DNA of 5,309 nt from NCBI GenBank assembly GCA_005239795.1, contig SBBH01000137.1, positions 1-5,309 on the forward strand, written 5' to 3'. Both the position numbers and the translations under genes were made by a program. Of this stretch, positions 1-5,309 are shown piece after piece (position 1 is the first letter of the stretch; every line of letters begins with the position of its first letter). This DNA comes from Planctomycetales bacterium. Lineage in GTDB: Bacteria > Planctomycetota > SBBH01. The notes under the pieces are model-generated. The model saw nothing but the letters and a program-made list of their open reading frames with translations. It was not told the DNA's origin and ran no database searches.

Positions 1-2558
1 CCGCCCCCCCCGCCCATGACCTTCGCGGCCGCCTGCACGACCGCCGAGGCGGCCAGACCCCGAGCGACAAGCGCGGGCCCGACATAAACCACGAGGTCGG
101 CCCGTTCCTCGGAGCGCCCCCCCAGGACCGCCGCACCGTCGGCGAGCTTCCCCTTCAAGCGATCGAGGAAAAGCCGCAGATCGTTCGCCCCGGCCCCGGC
201 GACCTCATGGACAACGAGAAGCGCTTCTCCGACGCGCCCGGCCCTGGCCAAAACCTCGTCGGCCGAAACGGACGCCCCCCCGGCGCGCGTCCGCTCGAGG
301 TCCTTGGCGAGCTTCTTCGAGGCCGCGCGCAGTTCCTCCACCCTCTGAGGGAGCTCCTCGGGGGCCCCTCCCAGGGCCGCCGAGAGCCTGCGCACGATCT
401 CCCGCTCGCGGTTCATCCGCTCAAGGGCCGCGAACCCCGCCACCGCCTCGACGCGCCGGACACCGGCCTGGACCGACGACTGCGACGTGATCCAGACCGG
501 CCCGATCTGCCCCGTGCGCGAAACATGCGTCCCGCCGCAGAGCTCAGAGGAAAACCGCCCCACCTCGATCACGCGCACGGTGTCGCCATATTTCTCGCCG
601 AAGAGGGACATCGCCCCCTTTTCCTTGGCCTGGGCCGTCGGCATCTCGCCGGCCTTGACCGGCGTGTCCGCCAGAATCTGCTCGTTCACAAGCTCCTCGA
701 CGCGCGCGATCTGCTCGGGCGTCAAGGCCTTCGCGTACTGGAAATCGAAGCGGAGGCGATCCGGCGCCACCAGGCTCCCCGCCTGCAGGGCGGCAGGCCC
801 CAGGACCTCGCGGAGCGCCGCGTGCAGGAGGTGCGTCGCCGTGTGGTGCCGGCGGATCGCCGCGCGGCGCACCGCATCGATCGCGGCCCCGACGCGGCTC
901 CCGACCGAGAGCATCCCCTCCACGACCTCGACAAAATGGAGGATCATCTCGCCCCCCGCGCGCTGGGTGTCGACGACCCGGGCCTGCCCTCCCTTCCACT
1001 TGAGCCGTCCCGTGTCCCCTACCTGCCCGCCTCCTTCGGCGTAGAAGGGGGTCTTGTCGAGGAGCACCGTCACCTCCTCGCCAGCCCCCGCCTCGCGAAC
1101 CAGATCCCGTCCCCCTTTGTGGCCGGGCATCATCGCCAGCACCCTGGCGTCGGCTTCCTCCTTGGCGTATCCCAGAAACTTCGTCGCGGCGCCGGCTGCG
1201 GCGAACGGCGCCCAGCCGCCGGCCGCAAAGATGTCTCCCGTCATGGGGGTGGCGCCGCGCGCGGCGGCCCGCTGGGTTTCCATCGCCTTCTCGAAGCCGG
1301 CGATATCGATATCCATCCCCTTCTCACGCAAGACGTCCGTCAAGATGTCGATCGGCAGGCCGTAGGTGTCGTACAGGCGGAAAGCGTCGACCCCGGGCAG
1401 GATGCGGCTTTGGCGACTCTGCATCTGGCCCACCGCCTCCTGCAATTTGTCCATCCCGAGGTGCAACGTCTCTTTGAAGCGCTCTTCCTCGCCGCGCAGG
1501 ACCTCCGCGATCCGCCCCTGGGCCTCGATAAGCGCTGGATAGGCCGTCCCCATGACCTTCACCACCGCGGGGACCAGGGTGTGCAGAAAGGGGATCGAAA
1601 GATTGATCTGCATCCCATCGCGCAGGGCTCGGCGGATGAGGCGCCGCTCCACATAGCCGCGCCCGTCGTTGGCGGGGAGGATCCCGTCGGCGAGGCAGAA
1701 AACGCAGGCACGCACATGGTCGGCGATCCGCCGGATGCGGGCCCCCTTTTCGCTCGCACTGTCATAAGGCTCCCCCGAAAGGTCGGCGATCGCCTCGACG
1801 ATGGGACGGAAGATGTCGATCTCGAAATCAGAGCGCACCCCTTGAATCACCGCCGCGAGACGCTCAAGCCCCGCCCCGGTGTCGATATTCTTCTGGGAGA
1901 GCGGTGCGAGGGTCCCGTCCGGCTTTCTCTCGGACTGCGTGAAGACCAGGTTCCAGATCTCCACATAGCGACGGCAGTCGCAGTTGACATGGCATTGGGC
2001 CGTGCCGCAGCCGTGCTCGGCCCCCGTGTCATAGAAAATCTCCGAGCAGGGGCCGCAAGGGCCGTTCGGGCCCTCCGCGGCGACGTTCGGGGGCCAGTAG
2101 TTCTGGTCCATCCCGTAGGCCCAAAGATGGTTCTCCGGGAGCCCGACCTTTCCCCTCCAGATCGCGCGCGCCTCGTCGTCCCCTTGGTAGACGGTGGCAT
2201 GGAGGCGCTCCGCCGGGATCTTGAGCTCGTTTGTGAGGAATTCCCACGCCCAGAGAATCGCCTCCTCCTTGAAATAGTCGCCGAAGGAGAAATTCCCCAG
2301 CATCTCGAAAAAGGTGTGATGAGAACTCGTCCGCCCCACCCGGTCGATGTCCCCCGTCCGGAAGCATTTTTGGGACGAGCAGGCGCGTGTGAAATCCTTG
2401 CGGATCCCCAGGAAGTATTCCTTGAATTGGTTCATCCCTGCGGGCGTGAAGAGCACCGTGGGATCGTCCCCGGGGATGAGCGAGGCGCTCGGGACGATCT
2501 TGTGCCCCTTGCCCTCGAAAAACTTAAGAAAACGTGTCCGGATCTCGTCAGTCTTCAC
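1..2558 (-). CDS. alaS: Alanine--tRNA ligase, C-terminus cut by window edge
   Basis: Class II aminoacyl-tRNA synthetase that charges tRNA-Ala with alanine in the cytoplasm and hydrolyses mischarged Ser/Gly-tRNA-Ala. I translated 852 codons; the frame is open to the left edge, so the last residues (the family is about 870-900 aa) and the stop are missing. Seen in order: N-terminal catalytic domain with TPAGMNQFK near residue 40, HHTFFEMLGNFSFGDYFK at 80-97 and motif 3 IDTGAGLER at 225-233; editing domain with zinc ligands H572, H576 (HTATH), C674 and H678 (CGGTH); then the DHHA1/C-Ala region ending in a Gly-rich loop (VMGGGG) at the edge. Cysteines 168, 171, 184, 189, 193 and 195 form an extra Cys-rich segment. 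The GTG start at 2558 overlaps the recA stop (GTGA); it leaves five residues before the conserved EIR..F, as the family expects, and the first ATG lies inside a conserved motif. No Shine-Dalgarno precedes it, so translation is probably coupled to recA. Confidence 0.97.
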   Translation of the reverse strand, partial: MKTDEIRTRFLKFFEGKGHKIVPSASLIPGDDPTVLFTPAGMNQFKEYFLGIRKDFTRACSSQKCFRTGDIDRVGRTSSHHTFFEMLGNFSFGDYFKEEAILWAWEFLTNELKIPAERLHATVYQGDDEARAIWRGKVGLPENHLWAYGMDQNYWPPNVAAEGPNGPCGPCSEIFYDTGAEHGCGTAQCHVNCDCRRYVEIWNLVFTQSERKPDGTLAPLSQKNIDTGAGLERLAAVIQGVRSDFEIDIFRPIVEAIADLSGEPYDSASEKGARIRRIADHVRACVFCLADGILPANDGRGYVERRLIRRALRDGMQINLSIPFLHTLVPAVVKVMGTAYPALIEAQGRIAEVLRGEEERFKETLHLGMDKLQEAVGQMQSRQSRILPGVDAFRLYDTYGLPIDILTDVLREKGMDIDIAGFEKAMETQRAAARGATPMTGDIFAAGGWAPFAAAGAATKFLGYAKEEADARVLAMMPGHKGGRDLVREAGAGEEVTVLLDKTPFYAEGGGQVGDTGRLKWKGGQARVVDTQRAGGEMILHFVEVVEGMLSVGSRVGAAIDAVRRAAIRRHHTATHLLHAALREVLGPAALQAGSLVAPDRLRFDFQYAKALTPEQIARVEELVNEQILADTPVKAGEMPTAQAKEKGAMSLFGEKYGDTVRVIEVGRFSSELCGGTHVSRTGQIGPVWITSQSSVQAGVRRVEAVAGFAALERMNREREIVRRLSAALGGAPEELPQRVEELRAASKKLAKDLERTRAGGASVSADEVLARAGRVGEALLVVHEVAGAGANDLRLFLDRLKGKLADGAAVLGGRSEERADLVVYVGPALVARGLAASAVVQAAAKVMGGGG

Positions 2559-3694
2559 GGACGAGCTTCGAATTTCGAGTTTCGGGCTTCGGGTTTCGGA
2601 CCGCGGGAATCAGGTTCCGGGTTCCGGGTTCCGGGTTTCTCCGACCGGCGCTTGTCGGCGAGCGCTTCCTCCGCCTGTGCCGCACCAGGAGCTTGCCGAG
2701 CCACCCCCACTTTTTTCAGCAGGGCCTGCTCGACCTCGCCGGCCAGAGCAACGTTGTCCTGAATCGCGGCGCGTGCGGCGTCCCGCCCCTGGCCGAGCGC
2801 GGTCTTGCCGAACTGGAACCAGGATCCGGACTTCTCGATCACCCCCTGCTCGACCGCCAGATCCACGATCTCGCCGCTGCGCGAGATCCCCTCGCCGAAG
2901 AGGATGTCGAACTCCGCCCGGCGGAAGGGGGGCGCCACCTTGTTCTTCACGACAAGCGCGCGGGTGCGGTTCCCCCGGACGCTCTCCCCTTCCTTATCCT
3001 TAAGGGAGGCGACGCGCCGGATGTCGATCCGGACCGAGGCGTAGAACTTGAGCGCCCGGCCGCCGGGCGTCGTCTCGGGGTTTCCGAATATCACGCCGAT
3101 CTTTTCGCGCAGCTGGTTGATGAAGATGACGCAGGTCTGCGAACGCGCGATCGCCGCCGAGAGCTTCCGGAGGGCCTGCGACATGAGGCGCGCCTGAAGT
3201 CCCACCCCCATCTCTCCCATCTCCCCCTCGAGCTCGGCCTTGGGCACCAGCGCCGCGACAGAGTCGACCACGACGACGTCGACGGCGTTTGAGCGCACAA
3301 GGGTTTCCGCGATCTCCAAGGCCTGCTCGCCGGTGTCCGGCTGCGAGATCAAGAGATTGTCAAGGTCCACCCCGAGCTTTCGGGCATAGGCCGGGTCGAG
3401 GGCGTTCTCGGCGTCGATGTAGGCCGCCACGCCTCCCGCGCGCTGGGCGTTGGCGACGACGTGCAGGGCGAGCGTCGTCTTGCCCGAGGACTCCGGCCCG
3501 AAGATCTCGGCGACGCGTCCCCGCGGAAGCCCTCCCACCCCCAGGGCGATGTCCAAGCCCAAGGACCCCGTCGGGATCGCCGGGATGTTTTGGATGTTCT
3601 TTGTCCCCAGGCGCATGATCGCGCCGCGGCCGAACTGCTTCTCGATCTGGCCGACCGCCGCGACGAGCGCTTGGCGCCGCACGTCCTTATCCAT
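2555..3694 (-). CDS. recA: Recombinase RecA with repeat-derived C-terminal tail
   Basis: ATP-dependent strand-exchange protein of homologous recombination and SOS co-protease, cytoplasmic. The 379-residue product is nearly gap-free against E. coli RecA (recalled) through the core. Seen: Walker A GPESSGKT (66-73), catalytic E96 in YIDAEN, Walker B VVVVDS (140-145, D144), L1 loop about 157-165, FINQ with Q194, and the L2 loop with NPETTPGG (205-212) and F217. Two local oddities: N97 where His is usual, and GEMGEMGVG in L1 where most RecAs have a G-D-x-H-x-G pattern. The core ends near residue 335. The tail is A/E-rich and then, from about residue 353, is encoded by a 7-bp tandem repeat (GTRNPEP/DSRGPKP/EARNSKF). 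It lacks the acidic end typical of many RecAs. The ATG start is supported by AAAGGAAAGG just upstream and by the MDKD..R..AL..A beginning. The stop overlaps the alaS GTG. There is no recX between them. Confidence 0.98.
   Translation of the reverse strand: MDKDVRRQALVAAVGQIEKQFGRGAIMRLGTKNIQNIPAIPTGSLGLDIALGVGGLPRGRVAEIFGPESSGKTTLALHVVANAQRAGGVAAYIDAENALDPAYARKLGVDLDNLLISQPDTGEQALEIAETLVRSNAVDVVVVDSVAALVPKAELEGEMGEMGVGLQARLMSQALRKLSAAIARSQTCVIFINQLREKIGVIFGNPETTPGGRALKFYASVRIDIRRVASLKDKEGESVRGNRTRALVVKNKVAPPFRRAEFDILFGEGISRSGEIVDLAVEQGVIEKSGSWFQFGKTALGQGRDAARAAIQDNVALAGEVEQALLKKVGVARQAPGAAQAEEALADKRRSEKPGTRNPEPDSRGPKPEARNSKFEARP
2562..2638. repeat. Degenerate 7-bp tandem repeat, 11 units, in the recA 3' end
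   Basis: On the plus strand the stretch divides without gaps into eleven 7-mers with consensus near CGGGTTY: cgagctt, cgaattt, cgagttt, cgggctt, cgggttt, cggaccg, cgggaat, caggttc, cgggttc, cgggttc, cgggttt. The three right-hand units are almost identical and the left ones more AT-rich. Because 7 is not a multiple of 3, the frame rotates every 21 bases, so the repeat encodes a 7-residue period in RecA (about residues 353-379). It ends four bases before the first base of the alaS GTG (minus direction), with only cgtcc-like sequence between. No second copy is seen in the window. Confidence 0.9.
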
Positions 3695-3698
3695 GAAG

Positions 3699-3708
3699 CC
3701 TTTCCTTT
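3699..3708 (-). promoter_or_regulatory. recA: Ribosome binding site of recA
   Basis: AAAGGAAAGG lies on the minus strand with four bases between it and the ATG at 3694; the AGGA within it is eight bases from the start. It fixes the recA start and contrasts with alaS and the coiled-coil gene, neither of which has a visible Shine-Dalgarno. Confidence 0.7.
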
Positions 3709-3710
3709 CA

Positions 3711-3727
3711 CTGCGCTCTGCGCGCAG
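3711..3727 (-). other. Short hairpin in the recA leader
   Basis: CTGCGC and GCGCAG pair across a 5-base loop, between the TAGAAT box and the ribosome binding site. The segment also contains the perfect palindrome CTGCGCGCAG (3718-3727). A hairpin in the leader or an operator is possible. There is no U-run for termination, and it does not match the well-known SOS boxes. Confidence 0.3.
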
Positions 3728-3735
3728 CGACGAAA

Positions 3736-3741
3736 ATTCTA
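3736..3741 (-). promoter_or_regulatory. recA: Possible -10 box of a recA promoter
   Basis: TAGAAT on the minus strand, identical to the -10 box of the promoter at 5173-5201, lies in the 76-bp gap upstream of recA. No convincing -35 hexamer lies 16-18 bp further upstream (that stretch reads around CTGGCC), so the promoter would be weak or activator-dependent. Alternatively recA is transcribed only by read-through from the coiled-coil gene. No terminator is seen between the two genes. Confidence 0.3.
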
Positions 3742-3770
3742 TGGCGGGGAAAAGGAATAGGCCAGTTCGA

Positions 3771-5165
3771 TCAGCGCTTCTTGGGGCTCGAGAAAACCGC
3801 GATTTCGTCGTTCTGTCGATAATTGCGCAAGTACCCCGTCACTTCTTCCTCACTCATGACCTCGAGCTTCCTGATGCGGATTTCTTCGCGCTGGTTCTCG
3901 TATCGGGCGTATCCAGAGTCGGTGATCTTGGGGGGTTTTCCGAGAACCACGAACGTCGCATGGGCGACGTCGTCGACCACTTCAGAGGCCCCCTCGGCCG
4001 TGAGAAGCTTCTTGAGCTCGTCGGTGGTGTGATGCTCGAATTCCCCCACGAGCGCAAAAGAGGATCTCAGCTTGGGATTAAAGTAGGGGTTGGCCGCGAT
4101 GCACCCTGGTGTGATGGGATCGTCCGGATTGTAGGTCTTCTCGACCAGTCGGTTCCCAGACCGCACAAATTCGGGCTCGCGGATCACGCGCGCCTGGCTG
4201 ATGCCGACCTTGCCGTCGACATGGATCACCTCGACCTTCCCCTTCCAGTCTGGCATCCCCCCCTTCTCGCGCCAATAAATGTCGAAGCGCATGCCGGGGC
4301 GGACCCGCTCCCGGCCGCCGATGTCGAGCACCACCATATCGGAATCCGGATCGAAATCGATGACGCGGCCGTCCTCCTCGACGCGCACTGACGTGCCGCC
4401 GACCTCGCCCCCCTGCTTGTAACGCGCCACTTCCCTTCTCAACCGGTCTATCCCCCACTGCAAGTTGGCGACGACCCGCTCGGATTCCTTTCTGTCGTTC
4501 ACCCGCGACTCCCTTTCGTAATCGAGATCTTTTTGCAACTCATCGACCCGGCTGTTTTTTTCCTGAACGGCTTGTGCGGCTTCATCCATGGCCCGCCGTC
4601 GGTCGCGGCTCAGCTGGTCGATCTGCTCCTGGAAAGTGGTCTTCTGTGCTGCAGCTTCCCGACGAACGTGCTCAGCCTCTTGCTGTTCCTTCTTGAGAAG
4701 ATCCTTCTGGGTCTTGGCCTCTGCCTCAAGGGTCTGGACGCGCTTCTTCAAGTTTTCCACAACCTTCAGGATCGAGTAGCCGGGCCCCTGCTTCTGAAGA
4801 TGCTGTGTGGCTGTATCAGGGGAAATGCGCGTCTCCGCTGGAAGCGCGTCGGTGACGCTGGTAAGAAGTTCCCTCTTGATCGCCTCAGCCACCTGCTGGG
4901 ACGCCGCCGAAAGCTCCTCCCCCGCGATTCCTCCTTCCCCGGAGGCGACAAACCAGGGGACAGCCTTTTCCAAGGTCGTCTGCAGGCGGTCGGCCCGCGC
5001 CTTTTCGCGGGAGGCGGCGTTTTTCTGTTTCTCGAGATCCGCTTCCGCATCCATCTTGGCGCTGTAGGTGAAATAGAGCGCGCCGCCCAGAAGAACGGAA
5101 ATGGAAATCATCACCACAAGAGGAAACGGAAAGGCTTGGGACCGGCCTGATCCAAGAGAAGACAC
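3771..5165 (-). CDS. Membrane-anchored coiled-coil protein with BRCT-like C-terminus
   Basis: I do not recognise a named family. Starting from GTG at 5165 the product is 464 aa; the longest frame starts at TTG 5201 (476 aa). Visible parts, numbered from the GTG: one hydrophobic segment at about 12-36 (PFPLVVMISISVLLGGALYF), a signal anchor because no cleavage site is evident; charged helix at about 38-73; a linker; a long Glu/Gln/Arg/Lys-rich coiled coil at about 131-252; a beta-rich segment at about 258-358 with VVLDIGG..RVRPGMRFDIY, which looks like a small barrel; and a domain at about 366-449 that reads like a BRCT (FALVGEF...ELKKLL...ATFVVLGKPP...EEEVTGYL). The positive-inside rule does not settle topology, so the large C-terminal part could face either side. 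It has its own promoter and ends 76 bp before recA, in the same direction. A structural or envelope-linked role is possible; no enzyme motif is seen. Coding status is sure; function is unknown. Confidence 0.88.
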   Translation of the reverse strand: MSSLGSGRSQAFPFPLVVMISISVLLGGALYFTYSAKMDAEADLEKQKNAASREKARADRLQTTLEKAVPWFVASGEGGIAGEELSAASQQVAEAIKRELLTSVTDALPAETRISPDTATQHLQKQGPGYSILKVVENLKKRVQTLEAEAKTQKDLLKKEQQEAEHVRREAAAQKTTFQEQIDQLSRDRRRAMDEAAQAVQEKNSRVDELQKDLDYERESRVNDRKESERVVANLQWGIDRLRREVARYKQGGEVGGTSVRVEEDGRVIDFDPDSDMVVLDIGGRERVRPGMRFDIYWREKGGMPDWKGKVEVIHVDGKVGISQARVIREPEFVRSGNRLVEKTYNPDDPITPGCIAANPYFNPKLRSSFALVGEFEHHTTDELKKLLTAEGASEVVDDVAHATFVVLGKPPKITDSGYARYENQREEIRIRKLEVMSEEEVTGYLRNYRQNDEIAVFSSPKKR

Positions 5166-5172
5166 TAAGCAG

Positions 5173-5201
5173 ATTCTAAAAGGGTTGCGCCCCGGGGTCA
5201 A
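5173..5201 (-). promoter_or_regulatory. Sigma-70-type promoter of the coiled-coil gene
   Basis: On the minus strand TTGACC (5201-5196) and TAGAAT (5178-5173) are separated by exactly 17 bp, each matching five of six bases of the consensus. The expected transcription start falls about 7 bases downstream, at A5166 or G5165. That is at the GTG proposed as the start codon, so the mRNA would be leaderless or nearly so. The TTG of the -35 box is also the first codon of the longest reading frame, which argues against that TTG being the translation start. Confidence 0.6.
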
Positions 5202-5203
5202 TT

Positions 5204-5218
5204 CTCGTCGTTCGCGAG
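5204..5218. promoter_or_regulatory. Small operator-like inverted repeat upstream of the -35 box
   Basis: CTCG-N7-CGAG sits immediately upstream of the TTGACC box. Its position suits a regulator binding site, but the arms are only 4 bp and such matches arise often by chance in GC-rich DNA. It is not a recognisable LexA box of the E. coli (CTGT-N8-ACAG) or Bacillus (GAAC-N4-GTTC) type. Confidence 0.2.
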
Positions 5219-5274
5219 TTTCCCCAGTTTGTGCACAGATCCCTGCTCATGCCAAAGTGGCGTGATTCTATACC

Positions 5275-5307
5275 GGCTGGTTCCATAATAGGAGAAACCT
5301 TCCAGCC
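5275..5307. repeat. Imperfect inverted repeat in the non-coding right end
   Basis: On the minus strand GGCT, a 4-base bulge, then GGTT pair with AACC-AGCC across a 13-base loop; a 6-bp pairing GGCTGG/CCAGCC is an alternative. No U-run follows on either strand, so it is not a typical intrinsic terminator. It could be an operator or part of an RNA leader extending past the window. The rest of 5202-5309 holds no gene that I can see; a TAGAAT at 5270-5265 (minus) has no good -35 box. Confidence 0.25.
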
Positions 5308-5309
5308 TA

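Noticed and set aside
2562..2638. CRISPR array
   Set aside because: The units are 7 bp with no spacers; this is a short tandem repeat.
207..2762. An 851-codon open frame on the plus strand, opposite alaS and the recA end
   Set aside because: The opposite strand encodes AlaS with all family motifs intact. The plus-strand product is rich in Arg, Pro, Gly, Asp and Leu with no recognisable domain, as expected when GC-rich codons are read antisense; it also runs through the repeat array and into recA.
3711..3727. Terminator between the coiled-coil gene and recA
   Set aside because: The stem is only 6 bp and no run of T follows it on the transcribed sense strand; it lies just before the recA ribosome binding site, so it fits a leader hairpin better.
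3750..3770. GAAC-N7-TTC upstream of recA as a LexA (SOS) box
   Set aside because: It fits neither the Bacillus GAAC-N4-GTTC form, the alphaproteobacterial GTTC-N7-GTTC form nor the E. coli form. The LexA site of this lineage is unknown to me, so no call is justified.
3450..4391. A 313-codon plus-strand frame crossing recA and the coiled-coil gene
   Set aside because: It is antisense to two convincing genes and spans their intergenic gap. Its product shows no domain and its composition changes between the two halves.
4553..4563. In-phase A AAA AAC heptamer in the coiled-coil gene, a possible -1 frameshift site
   Set aside because: A -1 shift would meet a stop within a few codons, and I see no stimulatory hairpin or upstream Shine-Dalgarno at the right distance. 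The frame is intact without it; GAA-AAA-AAC is common in coiled coils.

Overview
The window holds three genes, all on the minus strand, in transcription order from right to left: an unrecognised membrane-anchored coiled-coil protein (about 5165 to 3771), recA (3694 to 2555) and alaS (2558 to the left edge, cut off there). No gene on the plus strand can be supported. The long plus-strand reading frames are antisense shadows of this GC-rich coding DNA.

The organism is a GC-rich bacterium. AlaS has the short form of the loop before its HHTFFEMLGNFSF motif and a cysteine-rich segment at residues 168-195. RecA carries TTPGGRALKFY and KVAPPFRRAEFD. The recA 3' end contains a degenerate 7-bp repeat of the kind I recall from genomes of Planctomycetota and other uncultured, PVC-like lineages. 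That points to Planctomycetota or a neighbouring uncultured phylum, but this is an inference from memory and should be held loosely.

Layout: 5202-5309 is non-coding and has a small inverted repeat and operator-like palindrome. A good sigma-70-type promoter (TTGACC-17 bp-TAGAAT) lies at 5173-5201 and drives the coiled-coil gene. Its -35 box contains the TTG that begins the longest reading frame, so the real start is probably the GTG at 5165, possibly on a leaderless mRNA. A 76-bp gap with a TAGAAT box, a small hairpin and a ribosome binding site precedes recA. recA and alaS overlap by 4 bases (GTGA) and are very probably co-transcribed and translationally coupled, with no recX between them.

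The most interesting points are: (1) an 11-unit, 7-bp tandem repeat that forms the last ~26 codons of recA, gives RecA a 7-residue-periodic Pro/Arg-rich tail in place of the usual acidic tail, and occupies the place where an alaS ribosome binding site would sit; (2) a BRCT-like domain at the C-terminus of the coiled-coil membrane protein, directly upstream of recA; (3) a promoter that redefines the start of that protein. RecA and AlaS themselves are otherwise ordinary housekeeping proteins with their catalytic residues intact.
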